Shown: in pieces, positions 23,501-34,174 of the stretch
Layout: each line of letters begins with the position of its first letter
Numbering within the stretch: the first letter of the stretch is position 1
Source of the DNA: Dryococelus australis
Lineage: Eukaryota > Arthropoda > Insecta > Phasmatodea > Phasmatidae
Assembly: GCA_029891345.1 (NCBI GenBank)
Contig: CM057000.1
Coordinates: 131,738,163 to 131,802,162, forward strand
Length of the DNA stretch: 64,000 bases
Direction: 5' to 3'
The notes under the pieces: generated by a model
The model's input: the letters and a program-made list of their open reading frames with translations, nothing else
Databases searched by the model: none
Told to the model about the DNA's origin: nothing
Position numbers and translations under genes: made by a program

Positions 23501-24410
23501 CCCAGTTCAGCCATTATGATTTCGGTTTTCCATGGTTACCCAATATCACTATCGACAAATACTGTGATGGTTCCTGGCTACATCCCTTCCCTGTTCCTGC
23601 TTCACTGGGCAACTTATCTGTCTCTAATGATCTCACTATTGACAAGAGTTAAGCCCTACCTACCTACCTACCTATCTTCAAAACATTCACTGGCAGCAAA
23701 AGTGTATCATGAGAATAAACAAAACTTGTTTCTCAGTACAAAAGCCTCAATGCAATTGGTGTCTATGTAGAAGAATAGCCAAAGGGATGATTATTTACAA
23801 TAAAAACGTTTTGTTAAACTGATATCTGATTTTTTAAATTACAAAATAGCATACTATTTTTTTTTATATTCCTTGTATATCTATTCTAAAGACATTTCAT
23901 CACAATAATACTTCTGTGTGTGTGGACATTTTGACACGTGTAACTATTAAAATTTGTTTTCAGTGTGAAATATGCACATGTAAACATGAGTAGTTTTGTA
24001 TATTAAACATTACAATATTCAGCAAGTTGATTATGAACATCCTGTAATGCAACTATGCACTCATAGTAAATTAAAACTGTTCGTGTACAATGAGTGAAAA
24101 ATTTGAGGATGAACTACACGTTATTCGTCAAGTGTTCCATGAAATGGTCCGTCACTTATTTCTGAAAATGATGATAAATCTGCACTAATTGCTATGTGCT
24201 AAGGCCAGCTACAATTCTTGACATTGCACCAAAGAGAAAGCAGTTAGCCCCTAAGTGATACTTTCATGAGTTCATTAAAAAACGGTTCCTACAAATTTCA
24301 ACCATTTTACAAAATCTGCATGCTGCCTATTACAAGAACTTCTGCCGGGTTGAATGACAATAGAAATTAACCACTTGAAAATCTGTTTCCACACAAGAAC
24401 ATGAAGATAA
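20590..24410. other. intron sequence, only weak signals
   Basis: Mostly AT-rich DNA. The plus-strand open frame 23192-23770 (192 codons) has no recognised domain. Its second half (about 23520-23680: GGTTTTCCATGGTTACCC, later TCTCTAATGATCTCACTATT, then (CTAC)n) resembles the 3' body and simple tail of a second arthropod SINE type, a tentative reading. A segment at 22369-22489 is bordered by AG and GT on the plus strand and is open, but I do not recognise it. Confidence 0.35.
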
Positions 24411-24415
24411 TTTAC

Positions 24416-24508
24416 CTTTTAGCAGGGGAAGGGGTAACTGATCCACTGTTTTCATCATCAACCTCTTTACTTTCTTGAACTGTCTCTGTATGTTTCAATG
24501 ATGATAAT
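24416..24508 (-). CDS. unrecognised gene in MBD2/3 intron 2, exon 4
   Basis: Bounded by TTTCACAG on the 5' side and AAAAG/GTAAAT on the 3' side. The 93 bases enter with one base completing a codon and leave after two bases. They encode LSSLKHTETVQESKEVDDEN followed by SGSVTPSPAK, an acidic, Ser/Thr/Pro-rich stretch typical of a linker in a nuclear protein. It follows exon 3 of this gene (24743-24810) in matching phase. Entry and exit phase are both 2, the same as the MBD2/3 exon 2 to exon 3 junction, so it could also be spliced there as a cassette without breaking frame. Function unknown. Confidence 0.55.
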
Positions 24509-24742
24509 CTGTGAAATATACTACACTCTGTTATTAAATGCAATATTATTGACCTTGTCAATAAGAGTACTAATGCAAAACATTTGTTCTTGATTTACAT
24601 TGATAATGTTCTTATACATCAAAGGATTAAACAAATTGAAAGCAGCACAACCTAGGGTCGTGCCCAGATGTGCAGTCTACTTTTCGGTTACAGTTTGGTG
24701 GAAAGGAAAAATGAAAATACTTCTAGACACAAAATTTTTTAC

Positions 24743-24810
24743 CTGGCCATGTAATTCCTTTCCAAATTATAACTAAGAGATGTAATGTTGCTTTTCACGT
24801 CCTCCTGAAC
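24743..24810 (-). CDS. unrecognised gene in MBD2/3 intron 2, exon 3
   Basis: A 68-base exon between a good acceptor (GTACTTCAG) and donor (GCCAG/GTAAAA). It encodes VQEDVKSNITSLSYNLERNY MA, a helical, coiled-coil-like stretch with spaced hydrophobic residues. It enters in phase 0, matching the end of the 28315-28541 exon, and leaves after two bases, matching the start of the 24416-24508 exon. Three consecutive phase matches argue that these are exons of one transcript. No family recognised. Confidence 0.55.
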
Positions 24811-24814
24811 CTGA

Positions 24815-25765
24815 AGTACAATATTCAGGTGTGATGAATCAGAAGGAAGCATACAGGGCCAATATTACACGAGAACAGATACAGCCAGAAAATAGCTACA
24901 ATAATAAATTATTTTAAAATAAATATAAGAGTAAGAAATTATCATTTTTTGTCACTGTCAAACTATTTTTCATTAGAGAAGATACTTAGCTAATTGAACC
25001 CAAGCATTGTGGGATAGATTATATACTCATAAATAAATGTTACGTGTACTGTAAAGGCCATACTACACTGTGCAGATTCCATAAATTTTTTTACAAGGTT
25101 TGCGACAACTGCAATTATACCAGATAGTATGGCATCCATCATGGCATTTGTTGTCTTGTATAGGCAAATTTCATTCCTGATTTTGTAATATGGCATGTCC
25201 TATTTTCAACTGCAAATTCCATACCAGCTTTCGTACCTGGCCAACCACATTGAAGTTCCAGAGCCTTTGGGCACTCCATGTGGAAAAAAAAAAAAAAAAA
25301 AAAAAAAGGTTGACTCTCATTCAAATGAATTTAAAACTCAACAGAGGTGAATAATATTGACAACAACAACTTTGCCAACTGCTGTCATGTATTAGGAATC
25401 TGCTTGTACACCTACCCGCTCATGCACCATGCCTTGCAGAAGCTTGTACTAGACCAAGTACGGGAGCAGGTATCATGTAACATGAGCTCAAGGGTTTGCT
25501 CAAATAGACCCAAGTCAGTTGTTGCCATTGCGTTTTTTGTAAAGGGTACAGGGGCACCTACCTTAAAAAGAAATCCTAAAAAATCAATGTGTTGTTGAAA
25601 ATTTTATTTATTACAGTAATACATGTAGAAAATTGACTTTTGAAATGTAAGTGAAATTTCATTTCACTTCAATTTAGTGCACATAAGGTGTGTGTGTTTC
25701 CAGTTATTATCAGATAAAAAAATATTGAGGAAAATTGATTTACAGCCTTTAGTAATGGAAATTCA
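24815..25765. other. intron of the unrecognised gene
   Basis: AT-rich sequence with a long A run at about 25284-25307. No exon supported. Confidence 0.45.
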
Positions 25766-25769
25766 CAAT

Positions 25770-26680
25770 AATCACCTTCCGCGACTATCACCTTCTGCCA
25801 TACGTGTGGAAGGTGTCATACACTGTCGGTGTGTCCATCTCTGTTAATGTCCTGCAATGACAGCCTTACAGCAGGGATGATTACTTCTCCTCCCCTCGTA
25901 TCACTTCCCAAAAAGTGTATCCATCGTACAGACTCTCATGGAGTGAATACGGCGGATGTTCCAGTACCTCCCATCCCCAGTTACACATGCGATCCATCAC
26001 AGCATTTGCAGTGTGACAGTGCATTGTCATGAAGAAGGATGGGACTTCTTGACAAGAAATACTGTCTGACACTTTCTCTTGAATGCAGCACAAAGGCGAT
26101 GTTCCAAGATGGGGCAGTAGTAGGCTGCATTGAGCATCTGCCTGTGAGGTACAGTATGGTGCAGGATTACCTCAAGGATGCATCATGCCACAATGAACAT
26201 CACCTTCGCAGCTTCACACCTTGTGCAGGGTGCACTTTCTTTGGACAAAGTGATCCAGAACGCTTCATTTCATTGGATTGCCACTACAAATGTGATTTGC
26301 ACAACGGAGCCCTGATTTTGTTCATGGTGACGAACCTTCCAAGGAAGTCTTCACTCTCCTTCTGGTAGAAGTTCAGCAATTCCTATGTAAGTGCTTTACA
26401 ATGCTATTGCTGCACTTAAGTGATTTGATGAAGTACCAACATTCTGCAATTTTGTAGAATCCAAAAATGTCATGCAGAAGGTGGAGCATGGTTTAGTGGC
26501 ATACATCAACCTACATGGTTCAGTCATACAAAGTCTATCTGTAATTCACATTCTACAGGGAGCAAGGAGCTGAATTGTGCTGTTGTCTGTTGGAGGCAAT
26601 CCTGAATGGCATCCCTACCTTAATGAAACCCTTTCACCCATCGCACCACTGTAAAATATGCTTCATGCAGTCCTGGAAAA
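25770..26680 (-). pseudogene. mariner-family transposase remnant
   Basis: On the minus strand, in broken frames, come FLGRFVTMNKIRAPL (family: first catalytic Asp in TMDETW, lost here), QSNEMKRSGSLCPKK (family: QSNEW), ILLHDNALSH followed by TANAVMDRMCNWGWEVLEHP PYS (second catalytic Asp region), and near 25780 the C-terminal KVIVAEGDYCEF (family: KVI..GGDYxEG). An N-terminal piece resembling VVRWVKGF lies near 26600-26650. Many stops and shifts make it non-functional. It sits inside the largest intron of the unrecognised gene. The plus-strand frame 26039-26368 is its shadow. Confidence 0.8.
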
Positions 26681-26689
26681 CACTGTTGT

Positions 26690-28310
26690 CCAACTATATG
26701 CCACTTCAATTTTTTCCCATGTACGTTTATCATTCATAAACATATTGTTGGGACACTTCCACTCTCCTCTACTTGATGACACTGCAGTAGTTGACTGAAT
26801 AACACAGCCATTCCCATTCACCACTGCTCATCTGACCTTCCCGTATGAGGGTTCCCTTCCTTGAGCGACACTGTTCTGGAGAGACTACAGGTTGGGTAGT
26901 ACTTCAGCTGGACCACTGGTTCCTCTGGGTGTGAGGGTCCTAGACGGATGTGGGAGGGGAGTAGACAGCATCTCACAGTACCAGTTAAAGGCTTGTAAAT
27001 AGTCAACCGAGACGTTATCAGATTGCTCCTCCATATTGGTTGAGTGTATCCCAATCCTTGTCCATGGGGGCCCATCGGCTTTGCTGTTGTACTCCTACGG
27101 AGGACGGGCACGGCCGTCTCGTGGGTTATAGTAATGGCAATCTGGGAAGTGGCTTTGCCGTAGTGTTGCACAATGACCTTCCCTTATCAGGAACAGAAAT
27201 CTCGTGGCTCTGTGACTCACGTCTTCAATGTGTCAGCAGTATTCCCTCTACTTTTTATCCAAACCAGGTAAAATATATGTATTCAGTTTCTGTAACATTA
27301 AACAAGTCAAGAGAATCAAGTATAACCTTGTATTGGTTTATAAAAATATTAAAATTCACACAAACTGCATGAGACATCCTTACACTCATTGTAGGCATTC
27401 TTTGACATCTTTTTTCATGACTACTCAGCATTATTTTCTTTAACTAAATTCTGTTACAAGTTTATATTTACCTGCTCTTTCAGCACTTTATTTACTCCTG
27501 AGCTTTAACCAAGTGTGACCAAATGATGTGAAAAATAATTAAATTGAAGCTAAACTTATACAGAAACTAAGGAACGGAAAAAGAAAAAAAAAGGGGGGGG
27601 GGGGGTGGTAGGGAGGTGGAAGTTTGAGAGGTTGACTTTATTAGCAGTCCTTGAGTCTACCAGTTTACGCTATTCAAATAATGTTTTGCTGTACAGTTAA
27701 ACAACTGGTGTTTTAAAAATAGATGACAGACAGGTCTTTGAGACCTTAATTTTGAAATCTACAAAATCCTAAAAATAATATCAGTATGAGTCCTTATAGA
27801 TTTGTCAGCCATTCTTAATTCATGTTCAGTTAGGCTGGCACTAACTGTGAATTAAAGTAAGTAAAACAATTTGCCTTTTCAATTTATTTGAAAACGCAAA
27901 TGACTCATGAGTGAAAGGTTTTTAATAATCGTTAGGGAAACATGTTGTACGCATTATTGTTTGATACAACCTGAGATTTGCTATACTGAAGAATAGTTCA
28001 AGTGCTTCTATCATTTTTTAAACTGATGGTTTATATGGCTTTAGTTCTTCACTTCGCATTAAATTGGTCAATGCTCCACACTGCACCTGTAATTGTGAAT
28101 AAGTGCAAAACAGTTTTCACACATACATTCCAAAAATTTATTTATGTACCTTTAACTTTATAATGAATTTAGAGATGATATGATACCTGGCATAGGGGAA
28201 GAAGCTTTATATTCCAAAACTTGCTTGCTAAAAGCAAAATATCCCAGAAACCTTAATTAGAAACACACCAGAAAATTGATGATATAATATAAGTTTCTTC
28301 ATCAGTTCAC
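26690..28310. other. intron sequence, nothing recognised
   Basis: A GC-richer patch at 26810-27240 is open on both strands (plus 27040-27372, minus 26818-27171) but matches nothing I know; it could be part of an unidentified repeat. A G13 run lies at 27593-27605. Confidence 0.4.
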
Positions 28311-28314
28311 TTAC

Positions 28315-28541
28315 CTTGTCAAAGACAGCAGACAAAAAATAGTTGCTTTTATAATTGCACAGCCTCTTTGTGGAAACCTTTAAAAAAGCCTTCCATTTTT
28401 TATCACCTCCCTGACATTTCTTTTGTATTTCTGTGCACTGGTGAAAATTCTTTACAAACATTTCCACGTAGTCTTTTTGAGAGTTTAATCTCGTGTCATT
28501 TGGGATCTGTGGCATCAGACCAGCTTTTCTTTAAGCCTGCC
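28315..28541 (-). CDS. unrecognised gene in MBD2/3 intron 2, exon 2 (apparent 1-base deletion)
   Basis: The acceptor TTATTATTACAG and donor GACAAG/GTAAGTG are both near-consensus. Most of the exon reads MPQIPNDTRLNSQKDYVEMF, then a lysine- and cysteine-rich helical region, ending SNYFLSAVFDK in phase 0, which fits exon 3. The first bases read GRLKEKLV in phase 0 from exon 1, but that frame stops at once and the long frame begins one base off. At 227 nt the exon is one short of a multiple of three, so a single missing base near 28515 would restore a continuous phase 0 to phase 0 exon. The ATG at 28515 could instead be an internal start. Function unknown. Confidence 0.55.
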
Positions 28542-28884
28542 CTGTAATAATAAAACAAACTAGTTTAATGAACATCTCTGAAACTCATACTGTTCATCCT
28601 ACAGCTTACAAAACAGCAAACTTTTTTCTCATACAGTGGTACATTACATACCAGAAAGCAGACTAATATGGTGACAAAGCCCTGCAAAAAAAACTTCATT
28701 GCCAGCAAAACAAAACTTACCTTAAATATGTATCATGCGGACAAAACGGAACGTAAGTGTTGTCACATCATCACACCACTTTGGATCAGATAATTTTCAT
28801 AGTTAAAAAGGACAAGTTCGAAATGTGTGATGACATGTATAATTATTTTCTTTTCAATAGAAACCCTGCAACTCAGAAACTCAC

Positions 28885-28982
28885 CTTCACAGAAGATATC
28901 TGCATGCTTTCTTGACGGATAATGGAACTTGATTCACTGGCTGCTGGTGGCATAACTTGTGTACCATCTGGCGAACTGACCA
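28885..28982 (-). CDS. unrecognised gene in MBD2/3 intron 2, exon 1 of those visible
   Basis: A strong pyrimidine-rich acceptor (TTGCAATTTCTTCCAG) and a consensus donor (AAG/GTGAGTTT) enclose 98 bases. Only one frame is open. It enters with two bases completing a codon and encodes VSSPDGTQVMPPAASESSSI followed by IRQESMQISSVK, a Ser-rich low-complexity stretch typical of a disordered linker. It ends in phase 0. Exons further 5' must exist, but none was identified between here and 37.8 kb. Confidence 0.5.
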
Positions 28983-28989
28983 CTGGAAG

Positions 28990-30018
28990 AAATTGCAATA
29001 CCACTTCCACGTCAACCCAAAAAAGCATCTGAATACATAGACAAATATGCCACTCTGCCTATGTGTACGAGAAAATCATGCCAGATGAGAAGAACACTTA
29101 CTGGTTTATGCTACATCATTACTGTCAGCATCACCCAGCGACACACTGCCATGGCATTTAGATGCTGCTCGGGCGCCCGGCATCCAGACGCCCTGTCACA
29201 CCACCTCTCACCCAGTGTTAATTAAAAACGTGACGTGGAGACACCCTACATCCCATCCACACATGCAGTCCTGTTTGACATGAAGGACACCACTTCATCA
29301 TCCAACACTGCAGCCAGCACCCATCCAGCTCAGCAAATTTCATTGATGCTTGGCGCTTCAATACTATTTTCAGGGGGCAACTCTGCTGACAATGTGGACC
29401 AACCCAGTGGCGATCACATTATATCAGGCCTTTGGATCAGTGCCATCCCTGGAACAGGGACTTCTTCCAGAAGATGACGGGAGCAGGAGCGACGCCTCCA
29501 GAATTGTTGTCTCCCATCCCCAGTGGACCAGAAGTTACCCATGTTGCTACTGCAGCACCAACAGCAAAATTACCTTTTACATGCCTACTAAGAGTCTGCC
29601 CAAGCATTTGCAGCCATTCCAGGATATTATGCTGCATCTATATAGACAAAACATTGTGTGTCTACCCCATGTAAATGATGCGGGGAAAGAATCTATATGC
29701 CTATACCAGTGAGGGATCACCACAGCATCTTGCTGTGCTGTCATTTCGTTCACAGAACCCCATTGGGCACCCTACTGACTACCCCCACTACCTCTGTGAA
29801 ATTCTCTATCATGGTGTTTCTCAGGGGAGGGGAAGATAACACTATTCAGCTCCTACTCCCTAGCCAACTGTTGCAGTCTTCCATCAATCTGTGCATGTCG
29901 GAAACTTTGTGCACTTGGCAGACGTAACAGAAGGTCACTGCAGTTACATCACACCAGCTACAGACTCTGGTCATTACTCTTAGACTGGCAGCTGGTAGCC
30001 AACAACTTACATTCTTGT
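28990..30018. other. no gene recognised
   Basis: GC-richer than its surroundings, with several overlapping plus-strand open frames (29235-29927) that share no recognised domain. Possibly an unidentified decayed transposon. Confidence 0.35.
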
Positions 30019-30027
30019 GGTTAAAAG

Positions 30028-31984
30028 TAGAGTTGTTCCAATACCGATATATCGGTATCGACCGATACTTCGCCTTTTCCAGATGTATCTGTATCGGGTA
30101 TGGTATCGGGCCGATACTTTAGTACAGGTTGTAGACAATCAAGTCAGGTTATAACTTTCTTTAGGCATAAAAATTACTGTATTTTGGTTTGTATACGCTG
30201 CACATTAAAACAAAAGAAAAATAAGAACAAATACTGTATTTACTCGTGTATAGCGCATCCTTTTTTTCCCCAAAATAAAGGAAAAAAATTCTGGGGTGTG
30301 AGCTATACATGGCGGAGGGGAGGGGGAGGGAGTGGGAGTGGTAGCCATAAATTGTCTCTGGATGTTGAGGGAAGTGGCGTGGCATGGCGGGACTGTCTGT
30401 TGTCTATCTCTCGCTCTTACATCACTCCTATCCCCCTTTTTTCTCTTTCTCTCTCAACTACCCTTCAGTTTATGTGTAAGTCGAAACCCCCCTAACCCCC
30501 TCCTACCCCATAACGACATCCTGTCAGGCCGTAAACCAGAGATGCGACCTGTTTATGCCTTCCCCCTTCAAATAACACCCAGATGTTGCCCCTCAATAAT
30601 TCCGCAAAGCGCTCTTTGTTTCCATTGCAAAGGCTAGTGAACCATGTTCATGAAACTGGTGGTCAGAAACGGGGGTGGGGGGGGGGGGGGGAAAGACACC
30701 TGGTGACTGCTGAAAGGAGAAAAAAAAAAAAGCTGGAAATGTTGAGTAGGAGAAAGAGGTTTCCGGAATTTTTTTAATTTTGTTTTATTGCAACCAAGTT
30801 ATTTAATTAAATTATTTTCCAAACATATCACAATCACCACACATTAATGTAAAAAAGAATAATTTGTTCCATACTTACTAACCGGGGGCCACAAATTTTT
30901 GGTGCAATTTTATGAAAATTTTTTCCCCCCTGGAACTTGTTGCAAAAATCATGGTGCACACTATACACGAGTAAATACGGTATGCGTTGCTCAAAATAGT
31001 TGAACTAACATCACTTGTATTTCAAAGCAAATGGTTTCACCTGAAAATGTTATGCAAAACATTTTAACGAGGAAGTATTATATGTTAATATGTTTATTTT
31101 GTGTTTAAAGGTTGTTTTACCATTAGGGTTGGTGTTTCATTGTATCTGGCATAAAATTAACATGACTTTAAAACTTAATATTTATTTAACTAAGGGCAGC
31201 ATCTTCGCAAATAAAATTAGGTATATGCTCAAAAGCATATACTCTACCACTTATCAACAAAAAAAGTGTTTGAACATTGAGCAATTTGTATTATAAGGGT
31301 TCATTTTCAGTAAGTTCTTGCGGGGAAATCAGAGGATAATTATTAATTTATGTCAATAGATGTGCGTCTTTGAATAAACTGATAATATGCAAGTGCCTAT
31401 TTGAAACCTTTTGGCATCTAATAATGGGTAGGTAAGCACAGAGCCGAGTGCAGCATAAATCATGACAGGGAAAATGAGTGGACATGGCTTTGAATGATTA
31501 ATTATTAAAGACAGTGGAAAAATAAGTTATAATCACCTTATTTCTGTCTCAAGATTACAAGTTTTCTTTGCAGTAAAATATGGCCAATAATTTTTAAAGA
31601 CTGACATTTGCCTCGCGTGCAAGGTGTCGCTAATACGTAGCGGTGTGAAGAGGTCATCTTACTGCCCCCCCCCGCCCTCGTACACCAACAGACATGACAC
31701 TACCCGATCAATAACTTCTCCGTGCACTCTTAGCTGATAGTGCAAACAGGACATTTAAAATTTGACTTGCATTTTCAGAGGGTTTGAAAGTATTAGGTCA
31801 GCTTGCATCGGATTACAATAAATTATATACAATATTTTAAGACATTATTTTCTTTATTTAAATGAGTCTACGAGAAATGTTTTTAATATATTAACAGTAA
31901 TAGTTTTTCTAAAACTCAGTGTGAAGGGCATTGGTATAGGGTATCTGTATCTGTATCAGAAAACATAGTATTGGAACAACTCTA
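30028..31984. mobile_element. 1957-bp hAT-type element with perfect 8-bp target duplication
   Basis: Both ends carry TAGAGTTGTTCCAATAC as inverted repeats. Outside them the octamer GTTAAAAG is repeated exactly (30020-30027 and 31985-31992). An 8-bp duplication with TAGxG-starting ends is diagnostic of the hAT superfamily. Just inside the left end, variants of CCGATAC/GTATCGG recur about half a dozen times in 80 bases, as expected for sub-terminal transposase sites; GTATCTGTATC repeats lie at the right end. No transposase frame is seen, so this copy is non-autonomous. It hosts a nested element at about 30234-30980. Confidence 0.88.
30234..30980. mobile_element. nested TIR element inside the hAT copy
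   Basis: CTGTATTTACTCGTGTATAG on the left and the complement of CCGTATTTACTCGTGTATAG on the right form 20-bp inverted repeats with one mismatch, with TA on both outer sides. The CGTGTATAGCGCATCC start resembles a common animal DNA-transposon end, but I cannot name the superfamily. The interior has a G15 run (30677-30691) and no transposase. Its position shows that it inserted after the hAT element. Confidence 0.65.
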
Positions 31985-31994
31985 GTTAAAAGTG

Positions 31995-32565
31995 CCATGT
32001 GTGAAATGTGTGATAACTTTTTTCAACATAAACTTTGTATCTCTGAAATATCAACAAAATGAAGGTCATTTAGTCAATTCAGCATATTGAGCAACAGAAC
32101 ATACAATATTACAGTGTCGTCTGTTGCCACATAACTGGACATAATTTAGTTTCAGTGCACAGTGTTTAATGTTCAGTTTTCCCATGTGGAATTCAAAATT
32201 AGCCTTAGCGTATAAGTTCATCTAGCTCAGGTATGGTGGGATAAGTATGAATAGTATATTAGCAAGTGGGAACAGCTGAGCCACAGACTCACTTCTCAGT
32301 TCACTGAAGAAGAGGTAGTCGCCCAGCTGATCGCTGACTTCTACACGAAAACCTAAGGAGAAACGGAGGAAGAGGAAATATACTTAAAAAGGAAGGTTCA
32401 AATGTATAAGCATTTGTACATGGTAGAAAGTGAAGCTAGCTGTGTATGTCGTATTATACGCACTCTGCTTCCCTCCCTTTACAACCTCATCACCTCCAAA
32501 CCGTGAGAGAGCAAACCTAGTCGAGAGAGCAAAAGAAATCAAAAAGAATAATGTAGCGCAAATGC
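31995..32565. other. no gene seen
   Basis: Intron sequence between the hAT element and the Gypsy fragment; nothing recognised. Confidence 0.5.
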
Positions 32566-32569
32566 GGCT

Positions 32570-33935
32570 TGACAGCCTGGCGTTGTGTTGAACATGAGGG
32601 TGGTTGTGGCAGTGCCGGTACACGACTTCTCTTAGGGCAGGTTGTACCCATATTCTCCATGGAGTCTTTGGGTGTCTTCCCCTAGACCATACTATGTTTT
32701 CTCGAAGCCGATATCGCTGGGGAAGCTTCTCAGGATTCTCTTAAATCTTGGGGTCTTGTTGTTGATACAAGATAACGTGGTCATGCGTAAATTGGAGCTG
32801 CCGGATGTGTAAGCTATCACGTAGTCGCTGTACAGGAGCTTCGGGAGGTAACATTCTTCCCCACTCTTCCTCCGGTTTCAATTCATCTTCCAGATTTGGA
32901 AGACGTGATAGGGCATCGGGAAGGTCATTACTCTTCCCAGGACAATACTGGACCTCAAAATCAAATTCAGTCAGGAACATTTCCCATCTCCCTAACTTGG
33001 GTTTTGATTTCAGGATTCCCTGAGCCACTGCAGGGCTTTGTTATCTGTTCTTAATAGGAAATTTCGACCATCGAACAAATAGCGGTACTTTCTCATTGCC
33101 TGTACCATGGCCAAACACTCCTGCTCGTTGCTATGATACAGTTTCTCTGTGTCAGTTAACTAAGTGCTGGCATAGGCTATGTCTAACAGCCAACCCTCAG
33201 CGTCCTCCTGGTACAGGACAGCCCCAAGACCAGACTGGCAGGCATCAGTCTGAAGTATAAGGAGTTCCCTTCCTGGGGTCGGTGTAAGAGGGAGAGACGG
33301 AAAGCATTTCTTAAGGGTGTTGAATGCAAGTTGATGTTCCTCCATCCAACGCCAGCGGGAACCCATAGTTAACAATTGGTGTAGAGGGGCTATAATGGTA
33401 GCGACATCCGGTACAAAGTTCCTCAGCCAATTGCACAGGCTCAAGAAATGGCGTAGTTGCTATTTATTATGCTGCCTCTCTGCCTCTTGGATAGCCCTAA
33501 TGGATCGTTGTTATTGTTGGGGTAGGTTACCTTTGGGAGTCACCACATGACCTAGATAGTCTATGGAGGTCTTCCCAAAATGACTTCTTGACAACTTACA
33601 TGGCAATCTGTGGGTCTCCAGTCGTTCTAGTGCCAATTGCAAATGGAATGATCCGCCCAGGACTTGGAGGTAGATAATTATGTCATCCAAATAGACAAAA
33701 CAAAATTTACCTATGTAACCCTACGGACTTTTACAATAGTCCACAAAAATGTATGGTGGGACAAAATGTACGCAGTTTTCCTCGAGCAGTGAGCATGGTG
33801 AGTTCGGGATGTACAGCAATTTGCCAGAATACCGACTGTAGATCGAGGGTGCTGAATATTGTTGTATTTCTGATATCCTGAAGAGTGTTGTGTACTAAGG
33901 ATAGCGGCACAATGGAGTGTGCAGAGACTGGGAGG
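32570..33935 (-). pseudogene. Ty3/Gypsy pol fragment 1 (RT, RNase H, integrase start)
   Basis: In minus-strand order: the RT region with DLQSVFWQIAVHPE (about 33790-33850); the RT connection CNWLRNFVPDVATIIAPLHQ (33380-33440); the RNase H start LLILQTDACQSGLGAVLYQE (33200-33260); the RNase H end DFEVQYCPGKSNDLPDALSR (32890-32960); and the first bases of the integrase H2C2 zinc finger (HCHNHP near 32600). Stops and shifts interrupt it, and no gag, LTR or integrase core remains. The right edge, about 33935, abuts a plus-strand integrase piece from another copy. Confidence 0.85.
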
Positions 33936-34170
33936 ATTGACCACTGGACAACACCCCCATATCACCCAAAAGCCAACCCCACAGGAATTGAGAAAACAGG
34001 AGTTGAAAAAATGTCTCCGTCTCAGTGTGGGAGATGACCACCGGAGGTGGGATCACGACATTGCTGCCATTTTCTTCGCCCTCCGACAGAGGGAGAATGA
34101 GGCCACCCAGACTACCCCCAGCCAACTTCTACTAGGGCGAACGCTGCGATGCCCTGGAGATTGACAATGA
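33936..34170 (+). pseudogene. Ty3/Gypsy integrase fragment, opposite orientation
   Basis: PPYHPKANPT (start of the third catalytic block), then, after a frame change near 33985, the ELKKCLRLSVGDDHRRWDHD region and EATQTTPSQLLLGRTLR. This is the C-terminal end of a Gypsy integrase core. It runs opposite to the pol fragment on its left, so the two are not one element. The frame change and missing flanks mark it as dead. Confidence 0.8.
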
Positions 34171-34174
34171 GAAA

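Noticed and set aside
23192-23770. 192-codon plus-strand open frame
   Set aside because: No recognised domain, overlapping open frame on the other strand, and its second half looks like repeat DNA ending in (CTAC)n.
26039-26368. 109-codon plus-strand open frame
   Set aside because: Antisense shadow of the minus-strand mariner transposase remnant.
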